From Chrysochromulina tobinii (Eukaryota; Haptophyta; Prymnesiales; Chrysochromulinaceae), in NCBI GenBank assembly GCA_001275005.1, contig JWZX01002939.1, positions 1-38,918 of the forward strand: a stretch of DNA of 38,918 nt, read 5' to 3'. This document shows, in pieces, positions 1 to 8,910 of this stretch. The notes beneath the pieces are model-generated. The model did not search any database, had not been told where the DNA came from, and saw only the letters and a list, made by a program, of their open reading frames with translations. Every line of letters begins with the position of its first letter. Positions within the stretch are counted from its first letter, which is position 1. Made by a program: the position numbers and the translations under genes.

Positions 1-786
1 CGCATTACGACGGAGTCGAGCACAAGTGGTGGCTTCCATCGCCGCCGCCGCCGCCGCTGCCGCCTCCGTGGGCGTCAAGCCGCAGGCCGAGGCATCACAT
101 TCGGCGCCGGTTGCGCCGCGCAACGCGCTGCGTCGGCGCCTTCGCACGCGCGCGCGCTCCGCGCCATCGATCCGTGCTGCGCGGGCACGAGCTGGCCCGA
201 CTTGAGAGTCCGAGTGCAGCTCCTCTGTAGCGCGCGCGCGTCAAGGCGCGTGGCGAAAGGGGCGGGCAGGTCGATGGCAAATGGAGAGATGGTTGGGAGC
301 AACGCCGTCCTCCGATGCGCCTGGAGCCGGCCGCAGCGGGGCGCGGAGGCGCGCGCATCGCGCGGTGCGCAAAAAAAAGGCAGGACGGAGCAGGACGAAT
401 TTAAGGGGGTCCGAGCCAGAACCCTGAAAGGCTGCTGCGCTCGCCTTTTTCAGGGTCCCCAGGATTTTGGGGAACGGAATTACGAATTTGTGAGTCTTCA
501 AGCGTGTGCAAAATGCGAAAGCACGACCATGGGCCCCCGGAACCCAGCACGTCCGACGGCGCTTCTAACCCGACCCCCGGCGCAGGCTGACGCGTGACGG
601 GCTCGCAGCGGGTCCGGGCCACGCAGTTGACAGCCTCCCCATCGCATCATACACGGCACTCTCAGTCACTCTGGAGACGTCTGGAGACACATCTGGAACT
701 GCGGATAAGTACTGGTAACCGAGGACCGAGCTCCGAGGCGTGTGCACATGCGAATGAGAACGCGATCCTTGGGCGTCTCCGTCCAG
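1..786. other. Left-edge region, no confident gene
   Basis: I see no convincing gene here. Two plus-strand frames enter open from the left edge: one ends at TGA 203-205 and would give an Ala- and Arg-rich C-terminus, and another stays open to 597. Neither resembles a known family, so the 3' end of a gene lying outside the window is possible but unproven. Bases 405-412 hold a GGGGGTCC motif that recurs in other spacers. Bases 421-474 hold two neighbouring imperfect hairpins. The minus-strand kinase gene ends at 787, so its 3' UTR must lie here. Confidence 0.3.
421..474. repeat. Two adjacent imperfect hairpins
   Basis: ACCCTGAAAGGC (421-432) faces GCCTTTTTCAGGGT (443-456), an inverted pair with two extra bases in the right arm. 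Just beyond, TCCCC (456-460) faces GGGGA (about 469-473). They lie downstream of the minus-strand kinase gene and could act in RNA 3'-end formation or be remnants of a small mobile element. No function can be assigned from sequence alone. Confidence 0.35.
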
Positions 787-3700
787 TCAGCTGCCCTCCT
801 GGAGCTGCATGCGTGCAAGACTGGTCGCATTTACAGTCTTGAACGAGCTCAAACCGACGCGATCGTCTTCGCCGTCCTCCTCACCCTCCTCCTCAACGCC
901 TTTGCCCTTGCCCTTTTCTTCGTCCGAACCATCCATCTCCAGTTGCGAACGCATGCGATCGGCGTGCACCTTAGCGAGCTCGTTCACGCCAAAGTTTGAC
1001 GTGTCGGCTTCGTGGCGAAGCGTCGGCGTGAATGGCGACGGCCGCTGCCATAGGGGAGGGTCTGCGTCTATGTCTAGTGGTGCAAAAAAAGAATGGGCAA
1101 GGACGGCAGCGGAGCCAGTCACCGCCGAAGCCGTTGAGGACGTGACGGGGCTTCCACCTAGGCGCTCATGGGGCTTCAGGACGAGCAGCTTCTGCAACAG
1201 GTCTACCGCCGCTTCGGACGCGTCATCAGGCGGCTCCGGCACGTAATATTCGAGGTGCAGGATGCGACGGTACATTTCCTGCTGGTCATCGCCCGCGTAA
1301 AAGGGCGTCTCGCCGACCAAGAACTGGTAGAGCACAACGCCGATCGCCCAAAAGTCCACCTCGTACCCGTAGCCACCACGGGAGAGAAGCTCAGGAGCTA
1401 GATAGTCGGGTGTCCCGACCAAGGCTGTGGCAACTATGCCTCGGGCCGCTGCCGCAGCGGCACCCTCGGCGCTCACCTCCTCGTGGGATGCAAGCACCGC
1501 AGCGGCACCATCACCTACTGTTCCGTCATTCTCTTCAGCAGCGGAGAGGCCAAAATCGGCAAGCTTGCTATGCCCATTGGCAGTGATGAGGAAGTTGGAC
1601 GGCTTAATGTCTCGATGGATGATCGAATTCTCGTGCAGATACTGTAGGCCGAGCAATGCCTCTGCGCAGAAGAAGCGCGCGAGAGCCTCCTCGAAGAAGC
1701 CATACGACTGAAGCAGCGTGAGGCAATCACCGCCGGGCAGGTACTCCATCACCATGTACATGTGCTTGGCTGTAGCGAAGGAGAATAGCAGCTTGACGAC
1801 GAGGGGATGATCCGCGGACGCAAGGATCGACTTCTCCAGGCGCACCGCGGCCGACATCTTGCGCGTGCGCATACCTTCCTGGGATAGCACCTTGATGGCG
1901 GAAAGGTCGCCGGTGCGCCGTCGTCGCGCGAGCCACACTGTGGCGAAACCACCGAACCCGATGGGCTCGACCAACGTGTACTCCTTGATCGACACGGAGT
2001 AGGCCCGCGGTGCTCGCGTAGAGGGTGGCGCGCGCGGATCCTGCAAGGACAGCAGGTCCCAGTACACTTCCATCTTGCTACTCGCCAAGCGAGATGCCTG
2101 TCCGGCCAGTTCTATGAGGGCCGGGTCGGTGAGAGCGACAAACTTGGTTTCTGCCATCCTTTGGAGACGCATGAGATGGTACGTCTGCTGGATTGGGTCG
2201 AGCTCATTGCCGTCGCCGTCGCCGCTCTCCCCGCCTGGAGTGCATTTGCTGCCCGGGTCGCCGTTGCCAGCGCCTACGGGGGCGGATGACGGCGGCTGCG
2301 CGCTCGCTGCCGCAAGCACGGATTTGGTCGCGCCTGTTGCAACGGCTAAGCCGTCCTCTCCGGCACCGTAGTCACTGGATCCAGCAGCCTCGCAGAAGGC
2401 CGAGATGCTCTCCAACGGCTGCAGCGAGGCTTCGATGCGGCAAAAGACCGCCCGCATGCGCTCCTGCCGTTTGCGGATGCGAGCTCCGAAGAGGCGCAGG
2501 GCGCGGTCGAGCTGCCTCACACGCTCGTGGCACGTATGTGCAGCCGTGCAGTGAACGAGGTGGAAAGCCAAGTCGCTGAGGGGTAGCCTGACCTCGCAAA
2601 GGCGGCAAATGGTTGTCGGCTGCAATGCAGGGGGGAGCGCCGCATACGGCCTTGTGCGCACCGGCTTGGCCATTGCTGATGGGCCTGCCGCACCCGCCGG
2701 CTCCTGCGAGCTGACCACGGTCTTTTCGGGCAGCGGTTCCGGCAGGGGACGCGGTGGCTGCAGCGGCGGCGCCGGGGCAGACCGCCCGGGCCCATCGGCC
2801 AGCACCTCGGCAGCGCCGGAAGCGCCTGCGGCACGTTCGGGCACACCATCATCGTCGTCACTATCGCCCATGAGCGCCATCGCCGCTGCGTACGCCGCCG
2901 CACCCGCGGAGGTTGCAAAGGGAGCCGTCTCCGGGTCGGCCACCCCTGGCGTGGATCCGGACGCTAGCCTTTTGGGCTCGACGCAGCTTTCAGAGGACGT
3001 AACGGACCCGCCGTCGAGGCGCCCACTGCTGTTCCAGCCGCTGCCCTCCTTGCGGCTCTCTTTAACGGCGGCGAGTGCAGGGCGCCGGTCTGCAGCTTGC
3101 GGCGACGAGGGGACCGAGCGAGCTCGCGGAGCCGATGCCCTCCAGCCGCCGCTGCCCAAGCCTCCCAACGTACCCACGCCCGCGCCGGGCGAGCCGATGA
3201 GCAGCCGAGCCGGGGAGCGGCCGGGATGAGTGGGCGAGCGCCCCACGAGGAAGCTCCCAGGCGACGAGAGTCCTTCCGGCGTCATCGGATCGCGTTCCGA
3301 TTTGGGCGTATGCCCCTCGGACTGCGTGCCATCCGAAGCTGCCTCGGCAACCTCATCGAGTGTGCGCAGCGCGGATCCGCTAAGATGGTGCATGCCATCG
3401 CGAAGTGCGCCGCCGCAGATGGTGCTGGACGCCGCCGCGCTGCCAGCCGACGAGGCGCTCGGCTGCTGGCGCGAAGCTGCGCCGGCTGTATGAGGCTCCT
3501 CGAGCACGAGCGCACGGAGCTCGTCGCGGATCTGCCGCTCTGCCTGCTGCGTCGTCACCGTTTCGAGCTTGTCCAGCTGCCGCGTCGCCTCGGTTAGCTC
3601 GGGCACGCGCTCGCGCGTCAGCCGCTGCCGCGCGCCCTTGACCTTGTTCACGGAGCCGAGGTCGGGCGTCTGCTGGCGCGCGCCGTGGCGGTCCGAGGCC

Positions 3701-4578
3701 ATCAGCGCCGAGACCTGATGCTGCAGCTGCAGCTCGTGGCGCCGCCGCCAGACGTACTGCCAAATGTTGGTCAGCTCGTGCACGCGCAAGGGCTTAAGGA
3801 GGTAGGCATCGGCGCCCGAGAGGATGCACTGCTGCACGAGGTCGATGGACTCGTACGCGCTCATCATGATCACCGACACGTGGCTGCGGATGGCACGGAT
3901 GCGGCACAGCAGCTCGTAGCCCGACGTGCCCTCCATCATCACGTCTGAGAGAACGAGGTTGATCTCGGGATGTGCACGCACCATTGCGAGCGCCTCCGCC
4001 GCCGACGAGGCACACTCGGCTTGGTAGCCGCACTGCTCGCACAGGACGAGAATAGCGTCCGCCTGGAAGGGGTCGTCCTCGACGAGCAGTAGCCGGATCA
4101 TGTGCGGCCCAGCCGCCTCGCGCCGATTGAGCACATTCGACGAGGTACCGAGCGGCGACATGCGGCCCGCGGGCATTGACGAGATGTCGGAGCAGCGAGA
4201 GCGCCCTGATCCTTGGGAGGCGCGCTCGTCGTAGTCACCCGGGGTGCTGCCGCGCGGATGCCCCACGGGCGCCTCGTTTGACTTTTGTCTGCGCAGCGCC
4301 GCCGCTTGCTCGGCGCATTTCGCCTCAGTCGCCGCCAGAGCTCGCTCTGTTTGAATGCAGCGTCGCACCCATGCAGACAGCTCAGCCGGGAGCTGCGGGA
4401 ACCGAAGCACGAAACTTTCCGGAGCGAGCTGGGTGGCATCGTCGGGGAAGGTATTGGCCCCACTAGCCGGCGGCGCGCCACAGTTGGCTGCGAGGCTGAG
4501 CGCGGCCTCAGCAGCCGAGCAGAGGGCAGCGCCGCGGAGGAGTGGCTCGCCGCCGTCTGAGGAGGCTGGCGAAGCCAT
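787..4578 (-). CDS. Receiver - C2HC zinc finger - AGC-type Ser/Thr kinase (IRE/Rim15-like)
   Basis: A 1263-residue protein predicted to be a phosphorelay-controlled Ser/Thr kinase. A receiver domain covers about residues 160-280, with acidic pocket D168/D169, phosphoacceptor D212, S240 and K262. Its last helix (LLKPLRVHEL, then WQYVWRR) resembles plant pseudo-response regulators, which normally lack the Asp. After a Ser/Ala/Gly-rich linker comes a C-x2-C-x11-H-x3-C finger (C658, C661, H673, C677), the spacing I associate with plant IRE/IREH1 kinases. The kinase domain runs from about 867 to 1165 with K896, HRD (988-990), DFG D1008 and a GTPDYLAPE activation segment. The tail ends in acidic and Lys repeats. 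The start is ATG 4576-4578; the codon before it is TTG. IRE and yeast Rim15 kinases act in growth and nutrient signalling; the role here is unknown. Family call is strong, function inferred. Confidence 0.93.
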   Translation of the reverse strand: MASPASSDGGEPLLRGAALCSAAEAALSLAANCGAPPASGANTFPDDATQLAPESFVLRFPQLPAELSAWVRRCIQTERALAATEAKCAEQAAALRRQKSNEAPVGHPRGSTPGDYDERASQGSGRSRCSDISSMPAGRMSPLGTSSNVLNRREAAGPHMIRLLLVEDDPFQADAILVLCEQCGYQAECASSAAEALAMVRAHPEINLVLSDVMMEGTSGYELLCRIRAIRSHVSVIMMSAYESIDLVQQCILSGADAYLLKPLRVHELTNIWQYVWRRRHELQLQHQVSALMASDRHGARQQTPDLGSVNKVKGARQRLTRERVPELTEATRQLDKLETVTTQQAERQIRDELRALVLEEPHTAGAASRQQPSASSAGSAAASSTICGGALRDGMHHLSGSALRTLDEVAEAASDGTQSEGHTPKSERDPMTPEGLSSPGSFLVGRSPTHPGRSPARLLIGSPGAGVGTLGGLGSGGWRASAPRARSVPSSPQAADRRPALAAVKESRKEGSGWNSSGRLDGGSVTSSESCVEPKRLASGSTPGVADPETAPFATSAGAAAYAAAMALMGDSDDDDGVPERAAGASGAAEVLADGPGRSAPAPPLQPPRPLPEPLPEKTVVSSQEPAGAAGPSAMAKPVRTRPYAALPPALQPTTICRLCEVRLPLSDLAFHLVHCTAAHTCHERVRQLDRALRLFGARIRKRQERMRAVFCRIEASLQPLESISAFCEAAGSSDYGAGEDGLAVATGATKSVLAAASAQPPSSAPVGAGNGDPGSKCTPGGESGDGDGNELDPIQQTYHLMRLQRMAETKFVALTDPALIELAGQASRLASSKMEVYWDLLSLQDPRAPPSTRAPRAYSVSIKEYTLVEPIGFGGFATVWLARRRRTGDLSAIKVLSQEGMRTRKMSAAVRLEKSILASADHPLVVKLLFSFATAKHMYMVMEYLPGGDCLTLLQSYGFFEEALARFFCAEALLGLQYLHENSIIHRDIKPSNFLITANGHSKLADFGLSAAEENDGTVGDGAAAVLASHEEVSAEGAAAAAARGIVATALVGTPDYLAPELLSRGGYGYEVDFWAIGVVLYQFLVGETPFYAGDDQQEMYRRILHLEYYVPEPPDDASEAAVDLLQKLLVLKPHERLGGSPVTSSTASAVTGSAAVLAHSFFAPLDIDADPPLWQRPSPFTPTLRHEADTSNFGVNELAKVHADRMRSQLEMDGSDEEKGKGKGVEEEGEEDGEDDRVGLSSFKTVNATSLARMQLQEGS

Positions 4579-4934
4579 CAACCGAAGGACAACACGCTCG
4601 GAGAGGAGCTGGCGTAACGCTCAGCAATGAGCTGTCTGGGTTTTACGGAATGGGCGCCCAGCAGGCGCGTGCGAGGGACGATGCACAGCGAGAACTAGAG
4701 GAGAATTGCTAATTTCCCACGGCGACGTTCATCCAATTTCGCTGTCCTTAAATGCGAGGATGTCTGAGGGAAGGGAAGGACAGAGCTTCCCTGTGACACT
4801 TACATGTCGTGGGACACAATTCTGCAGCGACAAGGACCGACTGGTACGGCGTCGCCGTCTTACATCCGATTTGCGTATTTACAAAATATGACGCATATAA
4901 ATAGAACTGAAGAAAGTAACAGATCATTACTGCC
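4579..4934. other. Spacer between kinase gene and tRNA
   Basis: This 356-base spacer should hold the 5' UTR and promoter of the minus-strand kinase. It contains a 7-bp inverted repeat, AGGGAAG/CTTCCCT, at 4772-4778 and 4786-4792 with a 7-base spacer, and a TATA-like box at 4896-4903. It is less GC-rich near the tRNA. I see no coding potential. Confidence 0.6.
4896..4903 (+). promoter_or_regulatory. TATA-like element upstream of tRNA-Gly
   Basis: TATAAATA begins 39 bases before the first tRNA base, within a locally AT-rich stretch. Plant and some protist tRNA genes carry a TATA-like element near -30 that helps place RNA polymerase III. A role in the downstream protease gene is less likely, since its ATG is 358 bases away. 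Assignment rests on position only. Confidence 0.4.
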
Positions 4935-5005
4935 GCAACCGTGGTCTAGTGGCAGAATTCTCGCCCGCCACGCGGGAGACCCGGGTTCGATTCCCGGCGG
5001 TTGCA
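4935..5005 (+). tRNA. tRNA-Gly (GCC)
   Basis: A complete 71-nt cloverleaf can be drawn by eye. Acceptor GCAACCG (4935-4941) pairs with CGGTTGC (4998-5004), with discriminator A5005. The D loop has the AGTGGCAGA form of eukaryotic tRNA-Gly. The anticodon loop CCGCCAC places anticodon GCC at 4967-4969. The T arm is CCGGG-TTCGATT-CCCGG (4981-4997). A-box and B-box promoter sequences are intact. There is no intron and no encoded CCA, as expected for a nuclear gene. Confidence 0.97.
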
Positions 5006-5009
5006 TTTA

Positions 5010-5018
5010 TTTTTTTTT
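5010..5018 (+). terminator. RNA polymerase III T-run terminator
   Basis: Nine consecutive T residues start five bases after the tRNA discriminator. A run of four or more T is the standard stop signal for RNA polymerase III, and the distance fits a tRNA gene. Confidence 0.85.
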
Positions 5019-5260
5019 AGCGACCGTCAACACAACCAGAGGGCCCAACGAGCCCCCATCGCGTCACGTAGTTCACAGTCTGGTATTCGTTTCAGTAACG
5101 TACGGTAGGCGCGTTTTTCCGCAGGCCCTGGACCTCTTCATTCTCTCGCCGTGCGCTCCGACCGCACGCGCAACGACGATACACGCCGCCGAAGTCGAAG
5201 CCAAATAGAAGAACTGTCACATTCGATACATTAGTAGGCCCAAAAAAGGGAGTCTCTTCG

Positions 5261-6808
5261 ATGCGACGGCCAAGTCCAAGGCCACCACTCGCGATCCTCG
5301 CGGCCCTCTTTGCAGAGGCCAGCGTAACAGACAGGCCGTTCACCTGCGTACAGGCAGACAATTTCCTCAACGCGCAGTACACGGTGCCCGTCGGCGTTGG
5401 CACGCCCGAGCAGTACCTCAGCTGCGTCATGGACTCCGGCTCGTTCGAGCTGCTCCTCTCCTCGGCTGAGTGCATCGGATGCGGAAAGCACCGGAAGTTC
5501 AACCGCAGCCTGTCTGCCACCTATAGCTCCAAGCAGCCCGACGAGTCGATCACGACCATCTTCGGCCAGGGCAAAGTGGTCAGCCAGCCCATTTACGACC
5601 GCGCCCGCGTGGGCAATCTGACTGTCGGCCGGCAGTCCATGCTGCTCATGCAAGAAAACGGGCTACGCGACTTTGGCGACGGCGCTTACGACGGCATCGT
5701 CGGCCTCGGCGTCTCGGGCCTCGCGAGAGAAACGGACCCGGACCTTTCGCTGCTCTCCGCGCTCGGCGTCGACTCCTTCTCCATCTGCTTCGGTCAGTAC
5801 GACAATGAGCCTGGCCGAGTCGAGTTCGGCACGCCCGTCTCCGGTCTGGACGCCGAGTACTCCGAGTTCGCCGTCCTGGGCAATGACCATTGGCACATTG
5901 AGCTCAGCGGCGTCGCTGTCGTCGCCAAGGACGGCACCCGTACCGAGATTGGCGGCTGCAGTGCCGAGGAAGGCGGCTGTAGTGCCATCGTCGACTCGGG
6001 AACGTCTCTCATCGCGGCGCCGAAGGAGATCCTCAACGCTGCGGGCGGGCTGCTCGATGCGATCGGCGACGTGGATCCCAACTGCAAGGGAATCTCTCAG
6101 CTGCCCACGATCGAGCTGACCCTGGGGCGCGGCGAGAGTGCGCGCGTCGTGTCGCTGCCTCCCGAGCTCTACGTGGCGAACATGGAGGTGGAGGACGAGC
6201 CCGTGACGACCAAGCTGCTGGCTAGTCATCGGCCAGGGCTGCCGCATCGCGTGGACAGGAACGCGACGCACAGCGTGCGTGCCACGAGCGACCCCTTCAA
6301 CGACTTCCGGCAGCGGCTGCATGCGGCCACGTGGCATGCGCAGCTCTCGCTCGCCGCCGCTGCCGACCCTTCGACGCAGCGCGCTTCGTCGGCCGGCTCA
6401 CCGCGCGTCTCGGAAGCGTGTGTGGCACTCTTCATGGACATGGAGCTCCAATCCGACCAGCCGGGCAAGCCGTGGATTCTTGGGCTGCCGCTCATGCGGG
6501 CGTACAAGGCGCGCTTCGATCGGAAGGCGCGCACTGTTGGGCTTGCCAAGCTACCCCTCGGCACCAAGTATTGCACCTCGTGCGACCACATGACCATCGA
6601 GCCTCCGACCGCCGTGGCAGACTTCTTCCCCGCTGCGAGCTTGACAGCCACCCCACTGCGAGCCAAGCACACCGTGCAGCTCGCGCTCCAGCCGCAGCAC
6701 CCACAGCCGCCACAGCACCAGCATCGAACGCACGCATCGCTCGCGTCGACGCATCCGCATCTGCGCATGTCGATGCGCAGCTTGCATCTGCCGAGCTGGG
6801 CGAGATGA
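5261..6808 (+). CDS. Pepsin-like aspartic endopeptidase (family A1), secreted
   Basis: A 515-residue protein with both catalytic motifs of the pepsin family. The first is VMDSGS with D58; the second is IVDSGTS with D245. Both are DSG, a common variant of DTG. The N-terminus has Arg residues, then a short hydrophobic stretch ending near residue 22, which suggests a signal peptide. The flap region and a hydrophobic-Gly motif (YDGIVGLG) are visible between the motifs. After the second motif there is an insertion of about 70 residues rich in Arg, Ala and Ser before the conserved WILGLPLM segment. The C-terminus is a Pro/Gln/His-rich tail unlike classical pepsins. The protein probably acts in the secretory path, a vacuole or a plastid-associated compartment. 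No membrane anchor is evident. Confidence 0.9.
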   Translation: MRRPSPRPPLAILAALFAEASVTDRPFTCVQADNFLNAQYTVPVGVGTPEQYLSCVMDSGSFELLLSSAECIGCGKHRKFNRSLSATYSSKQPDESITTIFGQGKVVSQPIYDRARVGNLTVGRQSMLLMQENGLRDFGDGAYDGIVGLGVSGLARETDPDLSLLSALGVDSFSICFGQYDNEPGRVEFGTPVSGLDAEYSEFAVLGNDHWHIELSGVAVVAKDGTRTEIGGCSAEEGGCSAIVDSGTSLIAAPKEILNAAGGLLDAIGDVDPNCKGISQLPTIELTLGRGESARVVSLPPELYVANMEVEDEPVTTKLLASHRPGLPHRVDRNATHSVRATSDPFNDFRQRLHAATWHAQLSLAAAADPSTQRASSAGSPRVSEACVALFMDMELQSDQPGKPWILGLPLMRAYKARFDRKARTVGLAKLPLGTKYCTSCDHMTIEPPTAVADFFPAASLTATPLRAKHTVQLALQPQHPQPPQHQHRTHASLASTHPHLRMSMRSLHLPSWAR

Positions 6809-7138
6809 GACCAGAGCTCGTCGCAACGCGGGCTCCGCGAGCTGGCGGGGCGACGACGCGGGATGCACGAAGTACGTTTACCAAGTACGTTTGAAGCGCA
6901 TGTGCAGCATGAGAGTCATGATGATTGTAGATGAAGATGTAGGGCCCGGGGGGGCCAGGGTGCGCGCAAGGCCCCGCAGGGCAGCACCTCTCAGAGCGTC
7001 CGACCCTACAAAAGGTACGCGCGCCTCGCGTCGTTACCCGCGCCGGCGCGCGGCGCCCCGCGGCGCGCGGGCTCGCGCGCCCGCCGGCGGGGTTTTCGAC
7101 GCGGGGTGGCATGTCCGTTATCGTATCCGGCAGCGCTC

Positions 7139-7180
7139 ATTCTTTAAAAATGCCGTGTTATTCTTTATAAAGATGCTGTG
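7139..7180. repeat. Imperfect tandem duplication, AT-rich
   Basis: ATTCTTTAAAAATGCCGTG (7139-7157) is followed three bases later by a related copy (7160-7180) that shares the first eight bases and the GTG end. It is the only AT-rich patch in a very GC-rich spacer. Confidence 0.5.
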
Positions 7181-7396
7181 CGCGACTCGTTTCGCCCCCG
7201 CGTATGCGTATCTCGCGCCGAGGCCGGACCCCGGACAGGCCCCATCACGCATCAGGCCAGTGGCAGGGTGGCGACCGTGGTCGACCAGGGCGCGCCCCGC
7301 GCAGGACGCCGATCCGATCAAATGTCCTCGCCAGGAACGATGCGGATCCCCCCGGGCCCGCCCGCGCGCGCGCACACACACGCGGGACGCGTGGCC

Positions 7397-7424
7397 GGCC
7401 TTGGCCTTGGCCTTGGCCTTGGCC
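7397..7424. repeat. GGCCTT hexamer microsatellite
   Basis: Four uninterrupted GGCCTT units followed by GGCC, just downstream of the 3' end of the minus-strand membrane-protein gene. A simple-sequence repeat likely to vary in length between strains. Confidence 0.8.
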
Positions 7425-7482
7425 GGCGCCGGGTGCGACGCGGCCGCGCGGGCGACCTGGGATCTCACGTTTGGCACGTTCA

Positions 7483-8710
7483 TCACTTCGCCGCATCGCC
7501 ACGAATTGCCTTGGTGGCGTACTCGACGAGGTCCGTCTTGATGCCGAAGAAGCGAAGTGCGGATGGGGCGTGCACTGTAATGTACGACATGACGAGGTAC
7601 TTGAGGGTGCGGCCCGCGAATACGATGCTCAGAATAGCGGGATCAGACAGGCCCGAGAGGATGCCAAACACGATGACAGGATGAAGGATAATGGGCAGGG
7701 ACGACACCAGGAGCATGCCGCCCACGCCGTATGAGGTCACTGCGCGCACGCATGCAATCGCGCTGGGTCTGAGCTCACCAGCAAGGAGGAGCGCCAAGGA
7801 GGAGCGCCAAGGAGCACGCATGGATGGACTGGTATTGCGCGCGGGCGGCTGATGGCTGGCCGGTTCGCAGGCGCGCTTTAGCTGAGGGCGCTCTCTGGAA
7901 GGGCGCTCGCGCAAGGATGCGTAGCTTGGGCGGCATACTTAGGCCCGTGGCCTTGGCCCAGGCTGGCGAGGCGAGGACTGCTGGGAACGTCGTGTTCAGG
8001 TACTCGACGCCACGCTCGCGCACGAGGAAGAGCAAGATTGCCGTGCCGAGAGTAGCTCCCGCCGCGTTGCAAACTGCAGTGCTCACCCACCGCCGCGGCT
8101 GCCCGAGAATCGCCGACAGGAAGATGACGACCGTTGCTCCGGTGAACACGATCGTGAACATGTTAATGGCGGTGCCAGCGCCTGCTACCAACGGAAACCA
8201 CCAGAACGAAGCGAAGCGGAGGAGGAAACGCACGACACCCTCCGCGACACCGACAGCGCCGCGCCTCGCAGACGAGCCAGTCTCGGGTTTCGCGCGATTG
8301 CGCCCCATGAAACTGAAGATGAGCACCGGGACTGCGACCAGCAGAGCTGCAAAGCCGACTGCCTGTGGCTTCGCCCAATCGCGATTGGCACTGCTAATGA
8401 TGATGGGAAGCGAAGCCGCCTTGCCGCACGGGCCGAAGGTCCCACCGGAAAGACACCTTTTGCAGCTTTTGTTCTCACACAGCTTGCCCTGCTTACTGAG
8501 GAACAGCGTGCGCGCACGCTGAGGCGATTCACCATCATCATAGACAGAGATCGGGCTGTTGCGTTCGACGGGAAGCGAGCAGTGCAGCTGCGACTTGCCG
8601 TGCGCGACGAAGCACAGCGGTGCGCGTGTGCTCGCGGCAGCCGCGAGGAAAAGTGCGCAAGGCGACATCGAGAGCGACGACGACGTCACAGAAGGTGCTT
8701 CACATTTCAT
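7483..8710 (-). CDS. Multi-pass membrane protein, VTT/DedA (SNARE-associated Golgi)-like, one intron
   Basis: Two exons, 8710-7939 and 7739-7483, joined across a 199-base GT-AG intron give 342 residues. The junction makes a new ATG codon (A from exon 1, TG from exon 2) and links two frames that each end in unrelated sequence if read through. The mature region has about five hydrophobic segments. One is GTAILLFLV, followed by charged residues and the segment FPAVLASPAWAKATG. Exon 2 has LLVSSLPIILHPVIVFG, then GRTLKYLVM. This order resembles the VTT/DedA domain (G-rich helix, amphipathic stretch, re-entrant loop with Pro). The first 90 residues are Cys-, Ser- and Arg-rich with no recognised domain and may be a targeting region. 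Start is the first ATG, 8708-8710. The family call is moderate; the intron call is strong. Confidence 0.68.
7740..7938 (-). other. Predicted intron of the VTT-like gene
   Basis: On the minus strand the donor is CTAA|GTATGC at 7938 and the acceptor GCGCGCAG|TGACC ends at 7740. It is a phase 1 intron. Removing it fuses two frames into one continuous membrane domain. Confidence 0.8.
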
Positions 8711-8910
8711 TCACAACATTTCACAGCCTGGGACTACGAGAGTAAACATGTGGAAGCAAGAGAGTGCTTGCAGTATATCATCATGCAGATTCAGTTGCAG
8801 ATGAACCCTTGGCGAGATTCTCGTCTCACGGTAAAGGTTCCGGACCCTCCGGGAAAGCTTCAGTTCCCCACCCTACGATTCGAGGAGCAGACTACGCTCT
8901 ACGCATGTGG

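Larger units (their letters stand above)
6809..7482. other. Convergent spacer with extreme GC and simple repeats
   Basis: The spacer lies between the 3' ends of the protease (plus) and the membrane-protein gene (minus). It holds a GC-saturated stretch near 7015-7100, an imperfect 20-base direct repeat in an AT-rich patch (7139-7157 and 7160-7180), an alternating CG/CA tract near 7364-7384 and a GGCCTT hexamer array (7397-7424). The ORFs across it have low-complexity compositions and no family signature. I see no gene. Confidence 0.6.
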
